Shown here piece after piece: positions 51,590-64,000 of a DNA stretch of 64,000 nt (positions within the stretch are counted from its first letter, which is position 1; every line of letters begins with the position of its first letter). The notes beneath the pieces were generated by a model, which was not told where the DNA came from, searched no databases, and was given only the letters and a program-made list of their open reading frames with translations. Origin of the DNA: Plecoglossus altivelis (Eukaryota > Chordata > Actinopteri > Osmeriformes > Plecoglossidae). The stretch is from positions 15,785,897-15,849,896 of the forward strand of contig BROE01000014.1 in the NCBI GenBank assembly GCA_036571765.1. Direction: 5' to 3'. Made by a program: the position numbers and the translations under genes.

Positions 51590-51890
51590 TGTGTGTGCTC
51601 GTGTGTAAGTGTGTGTGCGTGTGTGGGTGCGTGCGTGTGCGTGTGCGTGGGTGTGTGGGCGTGTGGGCGTGTGTGCATGTGTGCGTGCGTGGGTGTGTGT
51701 GTGCGCGTCTGTGTGCGTGGGTGTGTGTACGTGTGTGCGTGCGTGTATGCGTATGTGCGTGGGTGTGTGGGTGTGTGAGTGGGTGTGTGTGGGTGTGTGG
51801 GTGTGTGTGTGGGTGTGTGTGGGTGTGTGGGTGGGTGTGTGTGAGTGTGTGTGTGTGTGTGTGAGTGTGAGTGTGTGTGTGATGCATGTG
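51590..51890. repeat. (GT)n/(GTGTGGGT)n array
   Basis: GT-rich repeats with GGG and CG variants. Confidence 0.9.
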
Positions 51891-52306
51891 CTGCCATGCC
51901 GGGCCAGACCACAGTGTTCCTGTCATTAACCTCAGTGTAGATTATAGGAGCGGAGCGAAGAGACGTTATGCAACAGATTATTATTCAGCTCAAAGAATGA
52001 GCTCAGCGCTCCTCGCTGGTTCAAGCAGCTCGCGCTAGGCTGCTCGGATACTTTACTGTTAGCTGGACACTGCCTTTTGTCTCAATCTATTCGCAGCTAG
52101 TGTGTGTGTGTGTGTGTGTGCGTGGCTTCCAGGGAGCTTTCGATGAACACACAAGCATTTGTGTCTTTGTGAGGTGTGCATTTGAGATTTCAATAGCATA
52201 CACATCAGTGTGTGTGTGTGTGTGTGCGTGTGCATGTGTGCGTTTTCGCAATTGGTCTTTGAGCTTTCAATGAAATACACACCATCCAGTGTGCGAGTGC
52301 GTGCCC

Positions 52307-52340
<34 letters not shown>

Positions 52341-52769
52341 TTGATGGTATATTGATCGGGGGCCAGCAGAAGTGGCGGACCCTCAGGTGCAGTCAATCAA
52401 AACGATGGGGAACCTGTCAGGGGGAGCGGGACATTCCACAGGACCCTTCTGATTGGCTATTACCGGGAACCAGATTGCCATGATGGCCAATAAGATCCGG
52501 ACTGAGTCCCTGCCGTGATCAATGATTGGATGGAGCCGGCACTATTTCACTGTTATTGAGGGCTATCGACATGGCTGGAGGGAGAAGATTCCTCTACATC
52601 TTGACTTCCATCTGTCTCTGGGGCCAGAGGAGAAGGAAGAGGGAGGGGGAGAGAGGAGGGGGTAGGGAGATGAGAGAAGGGTTGGAGAAAGAAGGAGAAA
52701 GACAGAAAGACATTTCTAGTAGATTGCACACCAATGAAAAAGAAAGGCAAATCGAGTCTGAGAGCGATG

Positions 52770-52814
<45 letters not shown>

Positions 52815-53240
52815 GGAGGAAGATAGAACAGAGAGTGAGAGGGAGGGAGAGGAGGAGGGAGGGAGTGGCGAGGGAGGGAGGGTAGGCAGATGGTATGAGG
52901 GGAGCGCAGGGGAGGGAGAGTAGATGAGAGGGAGCGGCGAGATCTGGTGGAGGGAGGAGGTGTGAGGGCGGGAGGGAAGTGGAAGACGCGCGACGCGCAG
53001 TTTGGATAAGGGTGCAAGGGGAGAGAGTGTGAGGGAGGGAGGGAGAGGTCGAGACAGGAAGTATGGCAGGAGGGTGAGGGTTAGGGAGAAGAGAAGGGAG
53101 ATAGAGGGAGGAAGAGAGAGGGAGACAGGGAGGGAGAGATAGAGAGACTGAGAGAAAGAGAGAGAGGGAGGGAGGGAGGGAGGGAGAGGGAGAGAGAGAG
53201 AGAGAAAGAGAGAAAGAGAGCGAGAGGGACAGATAGAGGG
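52770..53240. repeat. (GA)n/(GGGA)n array
   Basis: Purine-rich tract on the plus strand. Confidence 0.9.
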
Positions 53241-53424
53241 CACCATACAGAGAAAAAAGGTGAGGGTGAAGTTGAAGAGGGTGAAATAGAAAAACAGAGA
53301 CATCGAGACTGAGATACAGAAATGGAGGGAAAGAAGATTGAAGTGTGTGATTCCGCTGCACTTCGCTCTGTATCTTTGGTAGACCTTGTTCCCTGTGCTT
53401 TCTCTGCATCAGACTGCAGGAGCA

Positions 53425-53985
53425 GGTATAGAGGCTGGGGCTGGGGCTGAGGCTGGGGTCGGTGCTGGGGCTGGGGCTGAGGCTTGGGCTGGGGCTGAGG
53501 CTAGGGCTGGGGCTGAGGCTGGGGCTGAGGTTCAGGCTGGGACTTCTGGGGCTGGGGCTGAGGCTAGGGCAGGGGCTGAGGCTGGGGCTGAAGGCTGGGG
53601 CTGAAGGCTTGGCGGGGCTGAGGCTAGGGCTGGGGCTGAAGGCTGGGGCTGGGGCGAGGCTGGTCGGTGCTGGGGCTGGGGCTGAGGCTGGGTTTGGGGC
53701 TGGGGCTGGGGCTGATGCTGGGGCTGGAATTGCTGGGGCTGGGGCTGATGCTGGGGCTGAGGTGAGGCTGGGGCTGAGGTGGGGCTGGGGTGGGGCTCGA
53801 AGGCTGAGGCTGAGGCTGGGGTTGAGGCTGGGTTGAGGCTGGGGCTGAGGCTGAGCTGGGCTGGGCTTGGGGCCGGGGCTGGGGCTGGGGCTGAGGCTTG
53901 GGCTGGGGCTGAGGCTAGGGCTGGGGCTGGGGCTGAGGCTGAGGCTGGGGCTGGGGCTGGGGCTAGGGCCGGGGCTCTGGCTGGT
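53425..53985. repeat. GGGGCTGAGGCT-type minisatellite
   Basis: About 560 bases built of GGGGCTG and AGGCTG hexamer-like units. Both strands give long artificial Ala/Gly or Pro/Ala open frames. Confidence 0.95.
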
Positions 53986-54359
53986 GTAAGTACTTGTCTA
54001 GTATGCACTCTCACTGCACTATGCTGTAAAGTAAGTCACTCTGCTCACTGGCACCACAGAGTAATGTACAACGCAAAAAGCATAAATATCCTGTGTGTGT
54101 GCGCGTGTGTGTGTTGAGAATGCGAAAATGTGTTTCTCTGTGAGATTAAGCTGTCTGGCGAACGCATTCATCTTTAAGGGTTGTGTGTGTGTGTGTGACT
54201 GCATGTGTGTGAATGTGTGACTGTGTGTGTGTGAATGTGTGACTGTGTGAGTGTGAATGTGTGACTTGTTTGGTGTGTCTGTGCTGGAGACTTGGCAGCT
54301 GGCTGCAGTGTCTGCAGTGTCTCTTTCATGGAAGGGATGAGCGTGAAATCCAAGATCTT

Positions 54360-54529
54360 AATTATCAACAAGGAGAGGGAGGGAAGACGGCAGGGGGTGA
54401 CATAGAGATAGAGTGAGAACGAGAGAGAGAGGTTGGAGAGAGAAGGAGACAGAGAGAGAGAGACGGGGTGAGAGAACGAGAGAGAGAGGTTGGAGAGAGA
54501 AGGAGACAGAGAGAGAGATGGGGTGAGAG

Positions 54530-54563
<34 letters not shown>

Positions 54564-54660
54564 AGACAGAGAGAGAGAGAGAGAGAAGGAGACAGAGAGA
54601 GAGACAGGGTGAGAGAGAGGAAATGAGAGGGAGACGGGGTGGGAGTAGAGGGAGAAAGAG
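54360..54660. repeat. (GA)n array with GAACGAGAGAG units
   Basis: Purine tract containing a few longer repeated blocks with GGTTGGAGAGAGAAGGAGAC. Confidence 0.9.
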
Positions 54661-54734
54661 CAAGAGAGAAAGAAAGAGAAGATGAAAATAACAGAGGATC
54701 GCTGTCTAGTCTGCACCCCTGGGCAAAGGCAGAG

Positions 54735-54945
54735 CAAGGGAGAGAGTGGATAGAGTGAGGGAGAGCGTGGATAGAGCGAGGGAGAGAGTGGATAGAGTGA
54801 GGGAGAGAGTGGATAGAGCGAGGGAGAGAGTGGATAGAGCGAGGGAGAGAGTGGATAGAGAGAGGGAGAGAGTGGATAGAGCGAGGGAGAGAGTGGATAG
54901 AGGGAGGGAGAGAGTGGATAGAGCGAGGGAGAGAGTCTACAGAAG
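54735..54945. repeat. 21-bp minisatellite
   Basis: About ten copies of GGGAGAGAGTGGATAGAGCG plus A. Because 21 is a multiple of three, the frame stays open on both strands. Confidence 0.95.
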
Positions 54946-55365
54946 AAGAATTAGAGAACGGAAGGGGGACAAGCCGGAGATACTGCAGGAGGAGGAGGAG
55001 AAGAAGAGAGGGGAAACACAGGAAAACAGAGGGGGGGGGGACCGGGGGGGAAGAGCTTGTTTCCTCCTTTTCCTCCTGATTACAGCAAGTAACATGGTAC
55101 ACATGACAGTTTATAATAACAACAGGATGAATCAGCTCCTTAATTGATTCGGAGAGTGGAATTGCTTCAATAGCGGGGAATTCAAGACCACTTCACCACA
55201 TGCAGTCAAATCTTTTTTTCATTTTTTTTTCTAATAAAAACGTGCCATGGATTCTTAGTTATGGTGGTGCTGAAATTTGCTGAGCTGGGAAAGGAGTCTG
55301 GATCCAGACTTTGCTGCAAGGGTGTCTTGAGGAGTTGGGAACTTCCAACAGGGCATTGGTTCATT

Positions 55366-55368
<3 letters not shown>

Positions 55369-55429
<61 letters not shown>

Positions 55430-55460
55430 TGTGTGCGCGTGCGTGCGTGCGTGCGTGCGT
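55369..55460. repeat. (GT)n microsatellite
   Basis: Long pure GT run followed by GCGT units. Confidence 0.95.
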
Positions 55461-56139
55461 GTGTAACATAGCAAGCCCTTGTGCTGAGTTTACCAGACTT
55501 CACAGCCAACCAAGTCATTTGATTGGGCGCTTCAGTCATCTCGCTCTCCCCTCCTTCCTAAGTCCTCTCTCTCTTTCATGCCACTTTCCCTCCACACCTC
55601 CAGCACCTACCCTTCGGTGCCTCCTCCGCTGTCGGTCTCTCCACTCTCTCTCCCTTTGTCTCCCCCCCCCCTCTCTTGCCCTCTCCTTGCCCTCTCTCGC
55701 GCCGGCCACATCATTAGTCTTCCACCGTCTCTCTCCTCTCCCGGTCTCCTCCTCCTCCTCCTCCTCCTCCTCCTCTGACTCCCTCCAGCCCCAGACCCTC
55801 GTTCCTCCCTTATCTTATTAGGTCATCTTTCTTTCCACGTCTCTCTCGACATTCATTTGGTCTCAATACAATTATGTTCACTGTGCCTAAGTTCCATGAA
55901 TGTTAAAGTTACGCATGGTCGCTAGACAGTCACTAGTTGCGAGACAATTCAAAGCAAAGAGAGTAAATATACCATTATAAATACTGATGAGGCATGGACA
56001 CAATGATACACTTGCGTGATTATAATAATTGTATGTGTTGGTCCTCAAAATGTAATCGTCTTGTCATCCTACAATGTGTGTATAGCTGTCTGTGTTTCAA
56101 GGAAAATGGGCTTTTATGTCTCTCTAATTCCTTTGTCCT

Positions 56140-56394
56140 CTCTCTCTCTTTCTCAGTCTCTCTTCCTCTCAGTCTCTCTCTTCCTCTCAGTCTCTCTCTT
56201 CCTCTCAGTCTCTCTTCCTCTCAGTCTCTCTCTTCCTTTCTGTCTTCCTCTCAGTCTCTCTCTTTCTCAGTCTCTCTTCCTCTCAGTCTCTCTCTTCCTT
56301 TCTGTCTTCCTCTCAGTCTCTCTCTTCCTCTCTCTATCTCAGTCTCTCTCTGTCTCTCTCAGTCTCTCTCTGTCTGTCACTCTGTCTCTTTTTT

Positions 56395-56425
<31 letters not shown>

Positions 56426-56450
56426 GTCTATCTCTCTCTAAGTCTCTCTC

Positions 56451-56505
<55 letters not shown>

Positions 56506-56642
56506 CTCACTGCAGTGTTCACCATTCGTGGCTTAATTCTATCTGTTGTCCATCCTGTCAAAGAGAAGTTCCACCTGACACTGGCTGCTTAGAGAAGCAC
56601 CTTCTCTGTCACATCCCTACATGTCAAGTGTCTCTCTCTCCC

Positions 56643-56701
<59 letters not shown>

Positions 56702-56800
56702 ATGTCTCTCTCTCTCTTGCTTCCTCTCTCCCCCCCCTCTCTCTCTCTCACTACATGTCTCTCTCTCTTGTTTCCTCTCTCTCACTACATCTCTCTCTCG
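56140..56800. repeat. (CT)n and CTCAGTCTCTCTCTTC-type repeats
   Basis: Pyrimidine-rich on the plus strand, with a short unique break at about 56515-56625. Confidence 0.9.
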
Positions 56801-57544
56801 CTCCATCTCTGTCACGCACACACTCATTTCAACATGCTCTCACTTTCCACACATTCCTAGACAGTGTGCTCCCTAGTGAGTGTGCATGTGTGAGTGTGGG
56901 TGTGTGTGTGTGTGCGTGCATGCTTGCGGGTGTGTGTGTACGTGCGGGTGTGTGCATGCGGGTGTGTGCGTACGGGTGTGCGCGCGGGTGTGCGTGCATG
57001 CTTGCGGGTGTGTGTGTACGTGCGGGTGTGTGCCTGTGATTCTCAGATCAGTTCAGGGGTGAGCCACAGTGTGCATTTATCCCCTGGAGCGTTCAGAAAG
57101 CTGATAGGCTGTTCCGTGTCACAGGCAGTGTCTCCGAAGGTCCCACATGTTGCAATGCTTATGTAAGTACGCAAGTTTAATCACAATTAAGAGGCAGCTC
57201 CTTCAGCCGCTGGGGTGTTTTCATGACCAACATTAACATTTGGAACAAAGCCGGCAAAGTTAAAGAGACATACCGTGTTTTAAACAGAACGCCAAGCAGC
57301 CGCAGCCTTGGAACCCAGAAGAGTGGATCTGTTCTGGTCCTCAGGCGTTACGATCACACACATATTTTATAAGATCCAAATCACTGGAGATATACAGTAC
57401 AGTTATCCAGCCATGTTAAAGGGGCCTTCTGTGATTTTTGCCCACGGTGAAAAAGGAGCTTAGGCTTAGCGAAGAAAAGAAGCTGAACAGAGAACCCAGT
57501 GTCTGGGGGGATCTGCTGCAGTCAAGGTGAATGTTAAGTCATGT

Positions 57545-57835
57545 TGGTGGGGGGTGAGCGGGCGAGGGGGTGAGGGGGCGAGAGGGGGAGGAGGCGAGAG
57601 GGGGAGGGGAAGAAGGGGGAGGGGGTGAGGGGATGAAAAGGGTGAGGAGATGAGGGGCGAAGGGGATGAGTGGGTGAGGGGATGAGGGAGGAGGGGATAA
57701 GGGGCGGAGGGGATGAGAGGGATGAGGGGGGGAGATGGTGAGGGGGCGAGAGGGGATGAGAGGGGATGAGAGGGGGAGGGGATGAAGGGGGTGAGGAGAT
57801 GAGGGGGAGTGGATGAGGGGATGAGGGAGGAAGGG
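57545..57835. repeat. GAGGGGATGAGG-type minisatellite
   Basis: Irregular units of GGGGATGAG and GGGCGAGAG. Confidence 0.85.
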
Positions 57836-58639
57836 GGCAACACTCTTGAAAATACAGGAGGAATCTAGTTCCCGTTTGAGAAATACCATCCTAGCTGTGG
57901 TGGTTGTGTGTAAAGTGACAAACTATTTCAACGTTAGCCTTACGATCGATTAAAGGCTTGCTCAGTGAATACATATGATAACAAGTCTGTACTTTCTAAA
58001 CCCAAGGTAAACTTTCTAGTTTAGCAAAGATCACCTACCTGGCCTTTAAGGACAGGTGTCTGTGGAAGCGACAGTGACTCACTCTTTTTAATCAATTTCA
58101 ACCCGACTATATTCAACACAGCAGATGACAAAGATTCTCTGACAGTTTCTAGCGCGTTTTATGGAACATGTACCAAACAACTCCTACCCACACACCCACA
58201 CATCCAGTAAATGTACACACACACACACATCATTACAAAAACTCTCATGAACACATACACAGGTTGTGGACTACATGACTCACATGGCATTTGCTCCCTC
58301 CCTCTGTCTCTCCCATTGTCGGATTTTGCTGCCGTGGCAACGGAGAGGAGAAGAAGAGAGGGATGGAGGCCAGGGGGAGAGAAGGATGAGAGAGACGGAG
58401 AGACGGAGCAAAGGAACGAGAGATCAAAGAGTCACCAGAGCACAGTGGTCAGGGCAGAAGGGGCTTGAAGGATCCAGCATGTGTGTGCTCCAGATCTGGC
58501 GTGTGTTTTGTGTGTGTGTGTGTGTGTTTTGCGTGTATCTGTGTGTTTTGCGTGTGTGTTTTGTGTGTGTGTTTGGGTTTTCTTGTGTGACTAAGGATTG
58601 TGGTTGTGTGTGTAAGGGGCTTTGCTTCATGAGCAGGGT

Positions 58640-58648
58640 GTTTGTAAG

Positions 58649-58719
<71 letters not shown>

Positions 58720-58720
58720 A
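58640..58720. repeat. (GT)n microsatellite
   Basis: Pure GT run of about 65 bases. Confidence 0.95.
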
Positions 58721-58829
58721 TGCGAGTCTACTGAACTTGCATAATTTTGTCACCAACAACCAGGGCTAAAATCAGCAATCTGAGGCATCACACAAACCAG
58801 CTTGATGGGAAGTGACGAGGGGCACAGAG

Positions 58830-59087
58830 CCAGAGAGAAGGAGAGAGAGAGAGGGCGGTGGGGGAGAGGAAAAGAGAGACGAAGCGAGAGAGAGAGGGTG
58901 AGGGAGCGAGAGAGAGAGGGAGGGAGCAAGAGAGAGGGAGCGAGAAGGAGAGAGAGAACCAGAGAGAGAAGGAGAGAGAGAGAGAAGGAGACAGAAAGAG
59001 AGGGAGAGCCAGAGAGAGAGAGGAGACAGAAGGTGAGACAGATAAGGAGAAGGAGAGAGAAGGCCAGAGAGAGAGACAGAGAGAGCC

Positions 59088-59146
<59 letters not shown>

Positions 59147-59190
59147 GACAGAGAGAGAGAGCCAGAGACAGAGAGAGAGAGAGACAAAGA
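58830..59190. repeat. (GA)n array
   Basis: GAGAGAGCCAGAGA-type purine repeats. Confidence 0.9.
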
Positions 59191-59753
59191 TAGAGCAGGA
59201 CTGACAAGAACCAAAAAGGACAAGGGGGAAGGCAGAGATTCAGCTGCGCGTGAGAAAGGTTTTCATTGTAAGAAATGTTATTTGTGTTTTCATCTGTGCT
59301 GATTCGCATTAGAGGAAGCAGCAGGTTTAAATATGGTTTGTTTTCATCCTCAAGGACAACAGAATGGAGTTTGGAAATAAACTTTCAGGATCCTTGCAGG
59401 GTAACAACAGTAAACAACAACAGCTGGATCCTCAATTGGAACTGGCCGTCTTAGCATTCTCAACCTGATACAATACAAAACCTCACGCTGACACGCTATG
59501 TAACGTTAGCCGTCATGCTACATTGGAATTCACTATTAATGGCGGCTTTTACATTGATCAATGACTGAGTTCTATTTCACTCAAGGTTTGCTCCCACGGG
59601 ACTAATAAATTGGTTTCATCGCATCGGGCAACATAAATCAAGCGCACCTAAGAATGCGCAAATAATATTAGAGCAGAGGGCTGGTAGCATTAGGTAATGT
59701 GCTTTAGAAATGTCCACTACTGTAGAGAACCCATCCCAGCTGAACATGTCAAG

Positions 59754-59754
<1 letters not shown>

Positions 59755-59833
<79 letters not shown>
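59755..59833. repeat. (GT)n microsatellite
   Basis: About 38 uninterrupted GT dinucleotides. Confidence 0.95.
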
Positions 59834-59834
<1 letters not shown>

Positions 59835-60927
59835 AATGCCAGGAAAATGTGTGAGTGTGTGTGTGCGCTAAGTGAGGAGCATGCATAGGCTACCATGCGT
59901 GTGTTATATTAGAAGCGTTTGTGTGCTACGTTTGTGCAATGTCATCGGGATGTGTGTGTGCAGTGCATGCTATATCAAGAACATGTGTGTGGGTGGAATG
60001 TCACGTGTGTGTGTGCGTGCGTGCGTGTGTGTGTGTGTGTGTGTGTGCGTGCGTGTGTGTGTGTGTGAGATCGACGGTTCTCTCCAGTCTCTGAGCGGTC
60101 CGTAGGATGGGACGTAAGCCTGTAGAGAGTCCAATCCACTGAAGAAACCCTGCACCATTCATTTCCCATCCAACACACACAGCCTTCATTTCCCCAGGCT
60201 AATCTGTTTATCATCCCACCACAAACTCTCACCATTATGGTAATACCCATATGCTAAACCCCCGTCCCCTCGTCCCCCCGTCCCCCCGTCCTCCCCCCCC
60301 CCATGCCCGCATGAGCGATGAAGCGTGTATTTACGGAACTGCAGACATTTAACACGGGTCCTTGTTTTCGCAGGGCTGGTGACTCACGACTCGGTACACG
60401 GGTGAATATGTAGGCTACGTGCTGGACTTGTTTAAGGTGTGGGAGCGTCAGATCGGAGCTGGTGTTGGTCGGTGCGTGCGTGCCGTCTATCTATCCGTCT
60501 GTCCATCCATCCACACGCATGAGTAAAAGTAGTCAAAGTAAAGGACAGCGTCTCTGTAAAACAGCATTCCTATGTACTTACAGCGTCTAAACGCATTGAA
60601 TGATAAATGCCTTCGTACATATTTACAAGGCTTCTGTATTTACATGTCTGCTTCTGGTCTCGTTGGACCAGAATCAGAGAGAAACACCTAAAGCTGCGGA
60701 AACGTTCCCGTTCAGACGGCGCCGCGCCCAGAGCCGTGGGCCGCCGCTGTCATTCTGCTTTCAAAACACTCATAAACGAAAAGGAACAAAACGCATAATG
60801 GGTTTGGGGTTGCAAACGGAAAGGCAGTGTTAATTGAATCACCCCTATTAGCATTATTTGCAGTGGTGGGTGCTAAGGGACCTTGTGCTGGTGCTAGTTT
60901 AGTTTACTCTGTGCTGCAGTGGTGATT

Positions 60928-60962
60928 AGTGTGTGTGTGTGTGTGTGTGTGTCTGTGTGTAT

Positions 60963-61014
<52 letters not shown>

Positions 61015-61082
61015 CCAAGTTTTTGTAATTGTGTTTGTGTGCGTGTGACAAGGTTTTTGTAATTGTGTGTGTGTGTGTGTGT
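60928..61082. repeat. (GT)n with a duplicated TTTTTGTAATTGTGT unit
   Basis: GT repeats flank two copies of a short unique unit. Confidence 0.85.
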
Positions 61083-61239
61083 GGCTACAGCCCAGAGAAC
61101 ATCAGATACACACACACAAACACACAGCGACAGCATCGCACAAATACTGTCACATACATATAGCCCTATAACAACCCAATCTTACACACACATACACCCA
61201 GTCTCACACACACACACGTATAGTCATGTAACCATCCAG

Positions 61240-61272
<33 letters not shown>

Positions 61273-62129
61273 GTCAATATCGCATAAACACTGTCACATA
61301 CATATAGTCATATAACCACCCAGTCACACATACATATACAAACACACTGTCATGCTAACACAACCTGACAGTACAGAACATCTACAACTGCAGTCTACCT
61401 CCAACCCCGCCCACCCCCCCACCCCACCCCCCCAAATAAAGAGAGAAGCGAATAGACTCTGGAACAGCAAGCCTGCGTGCAAACTAATCGTGTCGGAAAC
61501 GACAATCTACAGTTTTGCCTGTGCGTGGAACTGAAGTCAAAAGTACAGCAAAGAGGTTTTGGAGTGCCACGTGAAATCTACCCTATATTTAGGCGGGGGT
61601 GGTGTTGAAAGCAGGCCTGTCTACCCCCCCCTCCCCCCCTGCCTGCCGCTGCCCCACTGCTGGGGGCAGGTGAGTTATCGTCAAGACCACACTCTCCACC
61701 GCCCCGCATCATCCAAGCTGTCCATTACTCTGCCTGTCAGCCAAGCACACAATCAATACTGCAACACTGACAGCACCGACATAGGATGGAGGGGCGTTTG
61801 GGGGAGGTGAGGGGAGGGGGGAGGAGAGGGGGGGAGAGGAGGGGATGGAAGGGTAGAAGAGGAGGGGAGGGGAGGAGGGGAGAGGAGAGGAGGAGGGAAG
61901 GGAAGAAGAGGAGGGGGAAGAGTAGAGGAATCTTTCCACTAGAAAACATAGGTGTGGATAGGAGATCCATGACTGATTGGTAAAGGTTTTGGTTCATGAA
62001 CACAAAAACCTATTCCTGGTTATGGGGGGGGGCAGTTGGAAGGGGTTATACACAAACTAATAAAATGGGTTTGCAATGACGGTCAGAGATAAGGAGTGTC
62101 AGAGAGGTAGAGGAGAGATACGGTACAGA

Positions 62130-62170
62130 AAGAGAGAGAGAGAGAGAGACAAAGAGAGAGAGAGAGAGAC

Positions 62171-62207
<37 letters not shown>

Positions 62208-62309
62208 GAGGGTTAGGGATATCTACAGAAATAAAGGGAGAAAGAGTGGAGGAGAAAAAGAGTTCGATAAAGGAAGAGAGAGTAAGGGAGACCTAGAGAA
62301 AGAACGAGG

Positions 62310-62335
<26 letters not shown>
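62130..62335. repeat. (GA)n array
   Basis: Purine repeats with short breaks. Confidence 0.9.
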
Positions 62336-62340
<5 letters not shown>

Positions 62341-62749
62341 CGAGAAGAGTGTGTGTATGAGAGTTCTGGGAGGGGGTGGAGGAAGCTATATGCAGCGATG
62401 GCAGAGGTTCAGGAATAGATGTGAGTGATTGTCTCTATGTGATTACTTAACGCTGCCATCTTCAAACAGCATGAACCATCAGCCAACATCAAACAGCAGG
62501 CAGCATGCTGCACACACTGCAGGCAGGGTCGGCAAAAAAAAGCCACACGCTCGCCGACAAAACCTCATCGCCGTGAGAAAGCAGGCTAACTCTTTAGTAC
62601 AGGCCCCTGCTGTCTGGTCTGCATTGATAACGGAAGCAAACATGGCCCACACAGTTGTGCAAGCGCCCGTGCACACACGCACACACACACACACACACTT
62701 CCGACACCGTACACACACATTCACGCATTTGCCCGAGATGAGCTGCGCT

Positions 62750-62950
62750 CCAACAGACGCGTGCGCACGCTCCCTGGCACAAGCCAACCGAACGTGGCGG
62801 CAAGGCGTCCGATCCACCGTCCTCGAACCGGCGAAAGCCGAACGCTCGCCGCTTTCCCTCTGCGGATGAAACCACGGTGGCCGGGGGTCGCAGCGGGGAG
62901 GTGCGCGTGGAGAGCTCCAGGGGGAGGGGGCGTGGGAGCAACCTTGCCCG
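62750..62950. promoter_or_regulatory. CpG-rich patch, candidate promoter or first exon of grik5
   Basis: CpG dinucleotides are dense here compared with the flanking GA and CA arrays. A remote CpG-island promoter with a non-coding first exon would fit a neuronal receptor gene, but no splice donor or start site was identified. It could also belong to a gene beyond the right edge. Confidence 0.25.
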
Positions 62951-64000
62951 ACTGACGTCTCACCCCGGCTGGGCTGGGCTGGACTGGACAACCCTAGTCC
63001 TAGTCCTAAGCTGGAGCCTTCCGTCCTTCCATTTCTTTCACGGAGGAAAAACGAACAAAAAAGGATTGCTGCGTGTGTGTGTGTGTGTGTGTTTAAGCAG
63101 CGCTGTGTGTTCACGGCAGTTTCCTCTCTGACAGAGGCGTGGAGAGAGCGAGGCGTGGAGAGAGCGAGGCGAGGCGGTGGGCGCAGAGGGAACCGTGAAG
63201 CTGGGGCAGAGTTGTTGCTGTGACTCTACAGTACAGAGATAAAAATAACAAACAATCCAGAGGAACTGTTTGTTTCGACCCACTGGGTTGCGCCGGCCCC
63301 GTATCTGAGCTCTCCGATGTGGCGAGGAAGCAGCCTATCTGAAGGGGGGGTTAGGTAGGCTCTTCCTGCTTCGCACATCCGAGGACGAGAGCTATGAGTA
63401 GCGTGCAGCCAGGGGTGATCTGAGGTGGCCATTTTGGGCCCCTCCGTTTCCCGTTCATTTTCCAGGCGATTAAACCGTGCCCTGCCGAGAGATTGCGTGA
63501 GTGTACGTTTGGGTGTGTGTCAAGGTGTGTGCGTGTGTGTGTGAAAGAAGTGTGTACCTTCATTTAAGATGCATGTGTGTGTGTTTGTGTTGGGGAGGTG
63601 ATTAGGCGAGGAGAGAGTGTGAGAGCCAGACTGGGATGGCGTCCAGGAGACCCTTCTCTCTGTCTCCCTGCTCAGGGAGAGAGGACAAATCTGGATGAGG
63701 ATGACTACCTGACGAGACAGGATAAGGAGGAGGTGTGGGGGGGAGGGGGGAGCACGAGAACAAAAGGAGAGAGGGAGGAGCGGGGAGTGAGGGAGCAAAG
63801 AGAAAGGTGGGAGCTGAAGGGGGAGGAGGGGTGGAAGGAGGGAGGGATGCATGAAGAGGGGAAGGAAGGAGAGAGAGAGGGGGGAGGTGACATAACAGCA
63901 TTAGGGAGAGGCTGCAGAGAGGGGGATACGGGCTGGCATGCCGTCTCTGTTCTACTCAGAGGAGGACAGAGGAGGGGTGGGGGAGAGGAGTGGGAGAGAG

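Larger units (their letters stand above)
49946..64000. other. Upstream region of grik5, no recognised coding gene
   Basis: Only low-complexity open frames are present. Blocks of (GT)n, (GA)n, (CT)n and minisatellites alternate with unique non-coding sequence. Non-coding 5' exons and the promoter of grik5 may be here, but none can be placed from sequence alone. Confidence 0.5.

Noticed and set aside
53386..54117. Ala/Gly-rich and Pro/Ala-rich open frames
   Set aside because: Produced by a GGGGCTG minisatellite whose unit length keeps frames open. No coding context.

Overview
The window is teleost-like genomic DNA: multi-exon vertebrate genes with GT-AG introns, very dense (CA)n/(GA)n arrays and many minisatellites, hAT-type elements and LINE-2-like 3' tails, plus one assembly gap (38985-39783). 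No tRNA, rRNA or prokaryotic feature was seen.

Left third (1-20.5 kb): a cluster of immunoglobulin-superfamily genes. Three units resemble the CEACAM family: a signal-peptide exon, an N-terminal V-type domain without the canonical cysteine pair, C2/I-type Ig domains, and then either a transmembrane (TM) exon plus tail or a short hydrophobic end. Gene A (minus, 754-2928) continues off the left edge. Unit B (minus, 5.6-9.6 kb) is a chimera: decayed copies of gene A's 5' exons were placed in front of intact TM and tail exons. Gene C (plus, 10678-12932) has three Ig domains and a short hydrophobic C-terminus that suggests a GPI-anchored or secreted product. Gene D (plus, 13606-17320) has three Ig domains, a TM exon and a long tail. 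Its 3' part is the inverted twin of unit B's 3' part. Gene E (plus, 18413-20481) is different: one cysteine-containing V-set domain of PVR/nectin/TIGIT type, a TM segment, and a tail in which a 57-bp coding minisatellite multiplies a tyrosine motif.

Middle and right (23.9-49.6 kb, minus strand): grik5, the kainate-receptor subunit KA2, in 19 coding exons from the signal peptide (49627) to the stop codon (23940). Eighteen exons read cleanly with matching phases. Exon 14 (pore loop) is present but scrambled by indels, and exon 4 has a second, indel-damaged tandem copy. Both look like unpolished assembly. The introns are packed with simple repeats and minisatellites, and two of these touch splice sites. 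From 49.6 to 64 kb, upstream of grik5, I recognise no coding gene, only repeat arrays and a CpG-rich patch near 62.8 kb that could be a promoter or first exon.

The genes fall into two functions. The Ig cluster encodes candidate cell-surface adhesion/immune receptors, two of them with tyrosine-bearing tails. grik5 encodes a synaptic ion-channel subunit. The proximity of CEACAM-like and PVR-like genes to GRIK5 recalls the human 19q13 region, so the linkage may be ancient.
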